Shown: in pieces, positions 27,758 to 36,186 of the stretch | Position numbering within the stretch: the stretch's first letter is position 1 | How the letters are laid out: every line of letters begins with the position of its first letter | DNA from: Flammeovirga sp. SJP92 | GTDB taxonomy: Bacteria > Bacteroidota > Bacteroidia > Cytophagales > Flammeovirgaceae | Length of the DNA: 64,000 bases | Assembly: GCF_001583495.1 (NCBI RefSeq) | Contig: NZ_LQAQ01000015.1 | Coordinates: 62,001-126,000, forward strand | Direction of reading: 5' to 3' | Notes under the pieces: model-generated | Database searches by the model: none | What the model was told of the DNA's origin: nothing | What the model saw: only the letters and a program-made list of their open reading frames with translations | Translations under genes and position numbers: made by a program

Positions 27758-30100
27758 TTATTTTTGTTGAAACGTCTGTTTCATTGCTTCATATTCTTTA
27801 TCCATAGAAGGCTTACAGAATTGAGTTCCTTCAAAGATTTTATTTGATTGTTCTTGACGGCTCGCCAATTTTTCATCCAAATGCTCTTTTTTCAACTCTC
27901 TTTGTTTTCCATCAACACCAAATACAGTCAGTGTCAATTCTTTCTGATCTCTTGTCACTAAGACCTTCTCTCCTTCTTTTACATCAATTACGATTGGCTG
28001 GAATAAAGCATGTTCAAAACTGAATGTAACATCTTTTCCTTCCATTATGTAAGTATACAACTCTACTTCTTTTTGACGTTCGAATTGACCTACTAATGTG
28101 CCTCCCATTAGCTTCTCTTTATAAGAAACGTTGTTCAGCTTTTGTGGCATTCTTGGTGCCAATGTAATTGTATTTTCAATTGCATTTGGTCTTAAACCTA
28201 AGAAGTGTTGATACCAAACTCTTAATTGCTCACCATTTGACCATGCTTGCATGTATGTACCCGTTAATTTAGGGTAAGTCTCACCTGGATGTGGGAAAGC
28301 ATCTGCATTTTCATTCATACTACCCACAGCTCCCATATCCAACGACTGTTCGTTCATATTTTCAAACAGTTGGAAGGCAATATCCGGCTGACCACTTTCA
28401 ATCATACGTTGCATTGCATAACCATTGTTCCATTGCCAAATTGTACCATTATGGTAAGCCGCATCTTTATGATAATGCTCCCATGCTAAGTGATAAGGGT
28501 GGAAATTTGGATCTTCTTGGCTTAATGATGCAACACCCCAAGGATATACTAAATGCTCCCAGATTTCACGAGTCAATTCCATTTTCTTCACATCATCTGT
28601 CATAAAGTCCATTGCAAATAATTGGTTTGGACGGAATTGGAAATCTGGTTGATCAGCATGATCTATACGGTCAGCCATATAAGCATGTGAATCATCAAAG
28701 AAATCATTATTGAAGTTAGCTTGTACTTTATCTGCAATTTTTTGCCAACGTTTCATATCGCTGATATGGTTTGTTTCTTTTGCACAGTAGATCGCCGCAT
28801 TTAATTGCTTGAACCATAAGGCCTGAATATCATTGGCGTAGCTGCCTCTTGGTGAATAAGGAACGTGATCCGGTTCTCTTCTCGCATCCATCCAAGTATC
28901 AGCATCTTCGTGCGTTAAGTACCCCTTTTTGTTTACCCAGTTTTTCAATGCACCATCCACACTTCTTTTTACTGTAGGATACATTTCTTTGATCAATGAA
29001 TTATCTCCAGAGTATTGGATATAGTCTAATAATTCAAAGATAAAACGAGGTGTACCGTCGGTTGTATGGTAGTTCAGTGATTCCATTTTTACAATATTTG
29101 GAATTCTACCGTAGTATTTTGAAGTTGATTTTTTGTCTTGAACATCCGCGAAAGAAAGTAAGATTTTCTTCGCTACCTCAGTCTCACCTAATACTAAAGT
29201 ACCGCCCGGCAATGAAATAAATGTATCTCTACCCCAATACTCGTTAAACCAAGGAATACCAGCATAAATACCATAACCTCTTTGATGTGTCACCATTTCG
29301 TCCATAGTCAATGTCAACCACATTAAGGCTTTATCAAAATGAGGGTCTTCAGTTTTGATTGCTGTATTTTCTGTGATCAATTGCGTCATACGATCCGTAC
29401 GCTCTTGCATCCATGCCCCATGTTCGATTCTTGCTTGTTGGATTAATGCAAGACCATCTTCTTTTGTTTTGGCATATGAAATATAAAAACCACCTTTTCC
29501 TGAAGCGGTCACTTTTGCATTACCTTCCTCATCAATTTTTTCATCATGTGAAGGAGCCACCACCACAAAGTGATCTTCTGATTCTGAAGACACAAAATAA
29601 GATGCATTTTTGTCTCTACTCTCTAATTTAATCTGATCACCTGTTACAGTTAGATTTGTGACTTTCCCTTTTACATCACGGAAATCAACATAAATAACAT
29701 CTTGATCATCAAAAAGAATTAATCGCTCAGTACCTTGAGCTGTAGCTCTTTCTAAGTAATGAGGGAAAACTTCCACTTTTGAGTTGGCACGATCAAAAGG
29801 TTTTCCGTCTACCGTCAACTCATAATCACTTAAGATTCTTTTCTGACCAATATTCCACCCATTAAACCAACTATACAATTCACTATTTAAAATATGTGTC
29901 TGTGTTTGGAAATAAGCACTTCTTTTATTGGTATAAGTAACAACTCTATTTTCTGCCGCAGCAACATTCACTTTCAATGTCTGTAAAACTTCATCTTTAA
30001 CGGCTTCTTTAGCTGTAAATTTATGCTCATTGTTTTCTTCAGCACACCCATAAAAGAGTACCAAAGCGAGAAGTATAAATGCACTTTTAATAACCCTCAT
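27758..30100 (-). CDS. Lipoprotein glycosidase of the amylo-alpha-1,6-glucosidase (GDE_C/GH133-like) type
   Basis: The protein has 780 residues. The signal ends in the lipobox LVLFYGCAEE (Cys19). After a beta-sandwich N-terminal domain of about 240 residues an (alpha/alpha)6 domain starts: DPHFDKALMWLTLTMDE, GIPWFNEYWGRDTFISLPG (about 282-301), YHTTDGTPRFIFELLDYI, EDADTWMDARRE and ALWFKQLNAAIY. The GRDTF and WMD acidic motifs fit the debranching-enzyme C-terminal family. Family knowledge: GDE_C enzymes cleave alpha-1,6 glucosidic bonds, but lipoprotein members in Bacteroidota may act on other alpha-glycans. It lies divergent to a GH38 mannosidase, suggesting joint regulation in glycan use. 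Confidence 0.8.
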   Translation of the reverse strand: MRVIKSAFILLALVLFYGCAEENNEHKFTAKEAVKDEVLQTLKVNVAAAENRVVTYTNKRSAYFQTQTHILNSELYSWFNGWNIGQKRILSDYELTVDGKPFDRANSKVEVFPHYLERATAQGTERLILFDDQDVIYVDFRDVKGKVTNLTVTGDQIKLESRDKNASYFVSSESEDHFVVVAPSHDEKIDEEGNAKVTASGKGGFYISYAKTKEDGLALIQQARIEHGAWMQERTDRMTQLITENTAIKTEDPHFDKALMWLTLTMDEMVTHQRGYGIYAGIPWFNEYWGRDTFISLPGGTLVLGETEVAKKILLSFADVQDKKSTSKYYGRIPNIVKMESLNYHTTDGTPRFIFELLDYIQYSGDNSLIKEMYPTVKRSVDGALKNWVNKKGYLTHEDADTWMDARREPDHVPYSPRGSYANDIQALWFKQLNAAIYCAKETNHISDMKRWQKIADKVQANFNNDFFDDSHAYMADRIDHADQPDFQFRPNQLFAMDFMTDDVKKMELTREIWEHLVYPWGVASLSQEDPNFHPYHLAWEHYHKDAAYHNGTIWQWNNGYAMQRMIESGQPDIAFQLFENMNEQSLDMGAVGSMNENADAFPHPGETYPKLTGTYMQAWSNGEQLRVWYQHFLGLRPNAIENTITLAPRMPQKLNNVSYKEKLMGGTLVGQFERQKEVELYTYIMEGKDVTFSFEHALFQPIVIDVKEGEKVLVTRDQKELTLTVFGVDGKQRELKKEHLDEKLASRQEQSNKIFEGTQFCKPSMDKEYEAMKQTFQQK

Positions 30101-30466
30101 CTCTATTTTGTTAATCTTAAAACCTTGTGATAGAACATTATGCTATCACGCAATACTATTATTTATGTTCCTCTAAGTTAACAATTGTTCATAGGTCTCA
30201 AAATGATTTCTATTTTATTAATAAATGTAATTTGAAAATTGTTATATGCAGTATTTTTCATAAAATTCGAAAAAACACAACACTAACATTCTAATGAACA
30301 GCATATTACAAAACCTTTATAATAAAACGCTCTTTACTGCTTTTTAAATTTAAATCGGTTGTTCTTAAATCTGTTAATAATTCTTGCTTAACATATAATA
30401 AATGTATTTTCTACACACGATTCACCATCTTTATGTCCATATGTTTAAACTTAATGATTACCTGAA
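30101..30466. other. Divergent promoter region between glycosidase genes
   Basis: This 366-base AT-rich gap separates the start of the GDE-like gene (minus) and the start of the GH38 gene (plus). It must hold both promoters. Apart from the dyad at 30127-30149 there is no gene-like structure; the -7 elements could not be placed with confidence. Confidence 0.6.
30127..30149. promoter_or_regulatory. Dyad in the leader of the GDE-like gene
   Basis: GTGATAG (30127-30133) and CTATCAC (30143-30149) form a 7-bp inverted repeat with a 9-base spacer, 27 nt upstream of the GDE-like start codon. It could be an operator or leader hairpin; no binding protein is known for it. Confidence 0.35.
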
Positions 30467-33400
30467 ATGAATCAACTTAACTACAGACATTTAATGATTG
30501 TGCTAATGTGCATAATCACAACACAACTTAGCTATGCACAAGATAAATTATTCTTAAAAGGCTACACCGATTATATCAAAGGTGATATTATGCCTTACAA
30601 ATCACCTCAAGAAGATGCCAACCAAGCCATGTTGGTAAGATGTTCTGAAGGAAAAAATGAAATGGAATGGGAAGCTGAAGCAGTACCTACTTCTTATGAT
30701 GGCGAATATGCAGAATATGGCGTTATCATGGGTGTTGATATTGACAGAGCCCAATATGATTTTGATTTCTATATTAATGATAAAAAATATTTCACTTTTA
30801 CAGCCCCAGAAGAAAGTATTCTTCAAGATGTAACTGCTGATGGTCCTAATGGTTCAAAACTGACATTCAAAGGGACAATGATTGATGCCTATAGTGATAT
30901 GTTTGGCTATGGCTTCTTGAAAATCAAAACGGCTGACTTGCCAAAAGGAAAACCAGTTAAAATGAAAGTGGTGGCTCCTACTATTGGTAAATCTAGCTGG
31001 TTTATGATGTTCAAGTATGGCGTTGATGGTAATGTAAGCTGGAAACAAGAACCTGCTGTCATCAAATCAGACAAAGGCCCAAAACAACAATTAAGAGCAA
31101 CGATTTTACACTATGGCGATCCCGCTCTGGCGACTATTACAGCTGGTAAATCAAAGGAAAAAGTAACGCTTAATGTGGGAGCCAATGTTTTTAGAGTAAA
31201 CATTCCAAAAGTAGAAGAAACTACTTCTATCCCTGTTAAAGTAACTGTAGGTAAAAAAGTATTGGATGAACAAGTATTGGAGGTAGAACCTGTAAAACCT
31301 TATACTGTTTATTTATTGCACCACTCTCATGTTGATATCGGATATACACATACGCAAGATGAAGTAGAGAAAATGCAATGGAAAAACCTGGATGATGCTG
31401 TAATGATGAGCAAAAAGACAGCTAATTTCCCTGAAGGGTCTCAATTCAAATGGAGTGTGGAAGTAATGTGGGCCGTAGAGAGCTATTTGAAAAATGTTTC
31501 CCCTGAAAAAAGAGTTGCATTTTTAGAGGCTGTAAAAGATGGTTCTATTGAGCTGAACGGTCTTTATGGTAATATGTTGACAGGTTTATCGAATCCTCAA
31601 GAATTGGTAGAATCTACTTTTGATGCCTTACAAGTGGCGAATGAAACTGGTGCTCCAATGGAATCTGCAATGATCACTGACGTACCGGGTTACACATGGG
31701 GATTAGTTCCTGTTTTAGCACATTCAGGTGTAAAATATCTTTCAGCAGGTACAAACGTATTCCATAGAATTGGTGGAACTATCTCCACTTGGGGCGACCG
31801 TCCATTCTACTGGGCCTCACCTTCTGGAGAGGAAAAAGTAATGGTTTGGGTACACGAAAAAGGGTATAGCCACTTCCATACAGGTTTAGGTTTTACAGAT
31901 TTGAAAGTGTTATTGACACCAAAATCTGTGTTTGATTACTTAAATGAATTGAATGAGAGAACATATCCTTATGACATCACCACTTTACGTTATACAGTAG
32001 GTTCAGATAATGGTCCAGTAGATACGGGTATTTCTGAAACGGTAAAAGAGTGGAATGATACGTATGAGACTCCTAAAGTAATGTTGTCTACTACAACTGA
32101 ATCATTCAAAGCTTTTGAAGATAAATATGGCGATCAACTTCCTGTAGTAAAAGGTGACTTCACTCCTTATTGGGAAGACGGTGCAGGTTCAACTTCTGCA
32201 GAAACAGCATTAGTAAGAAACGCTTCTGAAAAACTTTCTCAAGCCATGACAATTATGTCATTGAACGGTGCTGATATTCCAAATGAAACATTCGAGCAAG
32301 CATGGAGATATGTTTTATTATACAACGAGCATACATGGGGTGCTTACAATTCTATCTCAGAACCAGAAGCTGATTTCGTTCATTCTCAATGGGCAGTAAA
32401 ACAATCTTTCGCTATCAAAGCGGATTCAATTGCTGATGAATTATTAGAAAGAGCATTGGCTATTGGCGAAAAAACAAAAGGTATTTTATTGACGAATACA
32501 TTGAACTGGGACCGTTCTGAATTAGTAAGATTAAGTGCTGAGAAAACTTCAAATGGTGATTACATTGTAGATCAAGATGGAAAATACTACCCTACTCAGC
32601 GTTTGAGTAATGGTGAATTGGCGGTTTATGTGGATCACTTACCGGCTTACGGTCAGTTGGAATTATTCTCAACAGCTGAAATGAAATGCAATAAGGAATG
32701 TAAGAAATGCAAGGACTGTAAAAACTGTAAGAAGTGTAATGGTCAAAAAGCATTGAAAGTAGCTGATAATACTATTGAGAACGACTTCATCAAATTAGAA
32801 ATCAATGCTGAAAATGGTAGCGTAGCTTCACTTTATGACAAAGTAAGAAAGAAAGAACTTTCTGATAATTCTGAATTAAAGGGATTGAATGACTACTATT
32901 ATGTAGCAGGCAGAAGCCCTAAATCACCTCTTACAACTGCCAATGACATTCAAATTAAATGGTTAGAAAAAGGTGACTTGGTAAGTGTTATCGAAGTAAG
33001 TTCTTCTGCTCCTGGTACTGAAGAATGGAAACGAACTTTTGAGGTCAATGCCTACTCTGAAGTGGTAGCTATCGACAATCAAATCAACAAAACAAACGTT
33101 TACGATCCTGAAGGTGTTCATATTGCTTTCCCATTCAATGTGAAAAATGGTACAGTAAGAATTGACGCTCCATTTGGTGAGTACATTCCTGAAAAAGAAC
33201 AATTACAAGGTTCTTGTAAAAACTACTTCACAGTACAACGTTACGCTGATGTTTCAAACCTTGATCATGGTGTAACTTGGGTCACTCCTGATGCTCCAAT
33301 GATTGAATTAGGTGAGATCACTACAGATGCTTTATCATATGGTTGGGTGCAAGAAGTAAAACCAACGCAAACCATCTATGCATACCTGATGAATAACTAT

Positions 33401-33817
33401 TGGGAAACCAATTACAAAGCTTCTCAAGAAGGATGGCACTCATTCCGTTTTATGTTAAGACCACACGGTGCTTATGTTTCTACTGATGCAAAGAAATTCA
33501 GTATGGCAGTGGCTCAACCAATCTTAATTTCTGAAAACGAAAATGATAACTACACTGCATTTATCCAACCTACGGCAAATGATCTAATCATTACTGCTTC
33601 AAGACCAATGGACAAAGAGCATGTATTATTGACGGTATTAAATGCAAATGCTGGTGATTCTATTTTAGAATGGACTGCTTCTGATAAAGTTGAAGGGGTT
33701 TACCTTTCAAATATCAACGGTGATAATAAAGGTGCTTTCCAACAAGGTGAAAATATCCCAGGTTGGGGTGTAAGATTCTTATTGGTGAAAGTAAATGGTG
33801 AGAGTGCTTCAAAGTAA
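30467..33817 (+). CDS. Exported GH38-type alpha-mannosidase
   Basis: The protein has 1,116 residues with a signal peptide (LMIVLMCIITTQLSYAQ). A beta-rich N-terminal region of about 270 residues precedes the GH38 catalytic domain: YLLHHSHVDIGYTHTQDEV (about 281-299; His and Asp of the zinc site), MITDVPGYTWGL (likely nucleophile Asp) and LYNEHTWGAYNSI (late zinc His). The C-terminal half has the beta-sandwich domains usual in the family. Residues 741-757 form a Cys/Lys-rich insert with six Cys spaced every three or four residues. Family knowledge: GH38 enzymes are zinc-dependent alpha-mannosidases. Divergent from the GDE-like gene and followed by a bidirectional terminator. Confidence 0.85.
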   Translation: MNQLNYRHLMIVLMCIITTQLSYAQDKLFLKGYTDYIKGDIMPYKSPQEDANQAMLVRCSEGKNEMEWEAEAVPTSYDGEYAEYGVIMGVDIDRAQYDFDFYINDKKYFTFTAPEESILQDVTADGPNGSKLTFKGTMIDAYSDMFGYGFLKIKTADLPKGKPVKMKVVAPTIGKSSWFMMFKYGVDGNVSWKQEPAVIKSDKGPKQQLRATILHYGDPALATITAGKSKEKVTLNVGANVFRVNIPKVEETTSIPVKVTVGKKVLDEQVLEVEPVKPYTVYLLHHSHVDIGYTHTQDEVEKMQWKNLDDAVMMSKKTANFPEGSQFKWSVEVMWAVESYLKNVSPEKRVAFLEAVKDGSIELNGLYGNMLTGLSNPQELVESTFDALQVANETGAPMESAMITDVPGYTWGLVPVLAHSGVKYLSAGTNVFHRIGGTISTWGDRPFYWASPSGEEKVMVWVHEKGYSHFHTGLGFTDLKVLLTPKSVFDYLNELNERTYPYDITTLRYTVGSDNGPVDTGISETVKEWNDTYETPKVMLSTTTESFKAFEDKYGDQLPVVKGDFTPYWEDGAGSTSAETALVRNASEKLSQAMTIMSLNGADIPNETFEQAWRYVLLYNEHTWGAYNSISEPEADFVHSQWAVKQSFAIKADSIADELLERALAIGEKTKGILLTNTLNWDRSELVRLSAEKTSNGDYIVDQDGKYYPTQRLSNGELAVYVDHLPAYGQLELFSTAEMKCNKECKKCKDCKNCKKCNGQKALKVADNTIENDFIKLEINAENGSVASLYDKVRKKELSDNSELKGLNDYYYVAGRSPKSPLTTANDIQIKWLEKGDLVSVIEVSSSAPGTEEWKRTFEVNAYSEVVAIDNQINKTNVYDPEGVHIAFPFNVKNGTVRIDAPFGEYIPEKEQLQGSCKNYFTVQRYADVSNLDHGVTWVTPDAPMIELGEITTDALSYGWVQEVKPTQTIYAYLMNNYWETNYKASQEGWHSFRFMLRPHGAYVSTDAKKFSMAVAQPILISENENDNYTAFIQPTANDLIITASRPMDKEHVLLTVLNANAGDSILEWTASDKVEGVYLSNINGDNKGAFQQGENIPGWGVRFLLVKVNGESASK

Positions 33818-33837
33818 TTAGAAAAATAAAAACCTAA

Positions 33838-33885
33838 AAGCCACTCTTATTTCCTGTATATTAAGGAATAAGAGTGGCCTTTTTT
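33838..33885. terminator. Bidirectional terminator between convergent genes
   Basis: GCCACTCTTATT (33840-33851) pairs with AATAAGAGTGGC (33867-33878), extended by CC/GG with a one-base bulge. T runs follow on the plus strand (33880-33885), and an A-rich side gives T runs on the minus strand. It serves the GH38 gene (plus) and the EEP gene (minus). Confidence 0.85.
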
Positions 33886-33934
33886 AATTAGCTTTCTTTA
33901 AGACCATTGAGTTTAATAACAAATTTCTAAGCAA

Positions 33935-34918
33935 TTAAAGATTAAATTCACTTAAAAAGACTGCATGATCTGATTCAGGATATTTTGTATCAAATGCAAA
34001 AGGTAAGCTTTCATCATGTAATTGTTCATTAAATATTTTAGCATCTTTGAAATGCTGGAATAATGACTTTGAGACCAGCATATGATCCAAAAGATTTCCT
34101 TTTCCATGATGTAAATGAGAATACCTGATAGATTCTGCAATTGATCGACTACACGAAATTAGTTCTTTCGAAATCAAGTTTGGATTGTTTGTATTCTCCA
34201 TTTTACCTTGAATTGCTTCTACAGGTACTTGTCCAGGTTCAGCATTAAAATCTCCACATACCACAATTTTTGCTTCAGGTTCTTGTTCAAAAATATTATC
34301 TATCAAAATTCTTGTTTCTAAAGCCTGCCCCACTCTCTTAATCGAAGAAAGAAAATAACCTTCAGCCCATCCAGATGCACTTTTCCATTGATAACCTGAG
34401 AGTTGCCCTTTTATATTAGAAGCCAATCTTGACTTAAAATGAACGTTTATAACATGCATTACATCATGATCAGAGATTTTAAGTTTGACATAAAAAATTG
34501 GTCTTTCCCAATTTACATTTAGTATGTCATCAGTTTCTGGAATTTGAGTTACTTTTCTGTACATCAAATTATTTATGAAATCATTATTATACTGAGCAAC
34601 CTCAAGTATTTCATACTTAGAAAGAATCACAAGGTTCCTCTTATCTCTTGGAGTATTCTCTTGTGTCATAGTACTCACTTTATGATATTCCTGATATTTT
34701 GTTCCATCAAGAATAGTATCTAAAGCAGATAAGGTTCTGCTTGGGTTATCCGAAGAGTGTTCAGGTGTTTCTTGACCATGAACTTCTTGCAAACATACCA
34801 CATCTGCATCCATTCTTTCGAATTGGTTTTTTAAAGCTGGTTTTCGTAGTTCTAAAGACGGATTTTTGTCATCTCCAGAGAAATCAAGGTTTTCAATGTT
34901 AAAAGTGGCAATTCTCAT
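33935..34918 (-). CDS. Endonuclease/exonuclease/phosphatase (EEP) family protein
   Basis: The protein has 327 residues and no signal peptide, so it is likely cytoplasmic. All EEP family motifs are visible: RIATFNIENLD at the N terminus, DVVCLQEVHGQE (metal-binding Glu), INVHFKSR (catalytic His), VVCGDFNAEPGQ (Asp and Asn pair), NLLDHMLVSK and the final SDHAVFLSEF (Asp-His). Family knowledge: members hydrolyse phosphodiesters in nucleic acids, lipids or inositol phosphates with Mg2+. The substrate is not decided by the sequence. It is a single-gene unit, convergent to GH38. Confidence 0.92.
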   Translation of the reverse strand: MRIATFNIENLDFSGDDKNPSLELRKPALKNQFERMDADVVCLQEVHGQETPEHSSDNPSRTLSALDTILDGTKYQEYHKVSTMTQENTPRDKRNLVILSKYEILEVAQYNNDFINNLMYRKVTQIPETDDILNVNWERPIFYVKLKISDHDVMHVINVHFKSRLASNIKGQLSGYQWKSASGWAEGYFLSSIKRVGQALETRILIDNIFEQEPEAKIVVCGDFNAEPGQVPVEAIQGKMENTNNPNLISKELISCSRSIAESIRYSHLHHGKGNLLDHMLVSKSLFQHFKDAKIFNEQLHDESLPFAFDTKYPESDHAVFLSEFNL

Positions 34919-35226
34919 AATTGGAAAAGTTTAGTTAAGAATTTATTTAACTGGTATAAAAATCAAACAACATTGAAATAAATCAACAGATTCTCTTTAT
35001 TACATAAAAAATTCAGTAAGAAAAATATTATAGATTTGAAAGAGAAATAATTTCAAACTTACAAATGAAAAATAGTTGGCTTAAAAAAAGTGTTGTTTTC
35101 TAAATATAGAAATTATTTCATATTAAATTATTAATCAGCATAATAAGAAATTATTAAGTACCTGTTAAGTACAAAAAAAAATAGAAATACCAGTATCAAT
35201 GAAATATAAATATTAGTAAAAAAATC
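34919..35226. other. AT-rich intergenic region
   Basis: A 308-base stretch between the start of the EEP gene and the stop of the peptidase gene, both minus strand. It is very AT-rich and contains neither an ORF of interest nor a clear hairpin. It should include the EEP promoter. Confidence 0.5.
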
Positions 35227-36000
35227 TCAATTCCTTACTTTCAAATCATACCACATCATCATTTCTTTTTTCACATCCTCTTCCTTTAAATTTGATTGTA
35301 ACAGTTCCTTGTAAGTCATTTTTTTCACTTCCAATACATATTGTACCAATAGCCAATAATCATAATAACCCCTTGGTGCTACAGTCTGATCTTCAAAAAA
35401 AACACCCCATTCTTCTGGGTTTACAGTTCTTGCGCTTTCTATTCGATTTATATTTTTTATCAGTGAATGTTGTCCTTTTTTAAAGCGAGAAACATATTCC
35501 GCATATCCTTCCCACTTCCATTCCGGATGCTTGGCTAAAGGATTAGAATTCAGCAGACCTAATGCATTAAATTGTGAACAATGCGTCAGTTCATGAAGTA
35601 TTAATTGCTCAAAATTCCATTTATACCCATGTAGTTCAATGGTATTTTCTTGAAAATTGATATTCCCATTTACTGTTGCTATTGTGTTCATCCCCCAACC
35701 AAATGCATCGCCCCAAATCATTTTCATTAATGTTGGATAGGCTACCCCATCACTAAGGCATATTTCTAGTTTTAGTTGATCATTGTATAATTCACTTCCT
35801 CTAAAAACAGAGTCAACATTATGCAGTCTCTGATAAAAATATTGGTTCAAGTCATTTTCATGATAGATGATATAATTCCCCACTTGAGTTCTCTTCGCAT
35901 AAAGAATTTGAGGATATGACATCATGAATAAGATGGATATAATACTGACAAAACAGAGTAATAATGCTCTTATGACCCATTTTCTGATTTCAATTTTCAT
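35227..36000 (-). CDS. Membrane-anchored HExxH zinc peptidase-like protein
   Basis: The protein has 257 residues. One hydrophobic segment at about 9-28 (VIRALLLCFVSIISILFMM) is a membrane anchor or signal. The zinc-peptidase motif HELTH is at 136-140 and EGYAEYVSR supplies a third-ligand Glu at 164, as in gluzincins of the peptidase-MA type. The middle of the protein, 40-130, is unassigned. Substrate and physiological role are unknown. The gene is divergent from the first arylsulfatase gene, with 186 bases between their starts. Confidence 0.75.
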   Translation of the reverse strand: MKIEIRKWVIRALLLCFVSIISILFMMSYPQILYAKRTQVGNYIIYHENDLNQYFYQRLHNVDSVFRGSELYNDQLKLEICLSDGVAYPTLMKMIWGDAFGWGMNTIATVNGNINFQENTIELHGYKWNFEQLILHELTHCSQFNALGLLNSNPLAKHPEWKWEGYAEYVSRFKKGQHSLIKNINRIESARTVNPEEWGVFFEDQTVAPRGYYDYWLLVQYVLEVKKMTYKELLQSNLKEEDVKKEMMMWYDLKVRN

Positions 36001-36156
36001 AGATAGTTGTTGTATTGGTTATCATTTAAAATAGTGAAAATGATCTCCTTTTCAAACTCTGAACCTTACATTCTTTTATTCATTTCATTATTCTGAAAAA
36101 CTGTTTTGTACCAATTCAATATTGAAACATAACAACAAAAACAGTGCATCTCCTCT

Positions 36157-36164
36157 TAATTTTG
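36157..36164 (+). promoter_or_regulatory. Candidate -7 element of the first arylsulfatase gene
   Basis: TAATTTTG fits the Bacteroidota -7 consensus TAnnTTTG and lies 22 nt before the ATG. A -33 TTG at the right distance is not evident, so the call is tentative. Confidence 0.4.
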
Positions 36165-36186
36165 AGCATCAACAACAACAATCAAT

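Noticed and set aside
33935-34140. 62-codon minus-strand ORF at 33952-34140
   Set aside because: Out-of-frame shadow of the EEP-family gene, which has all family motifs in the other frame.
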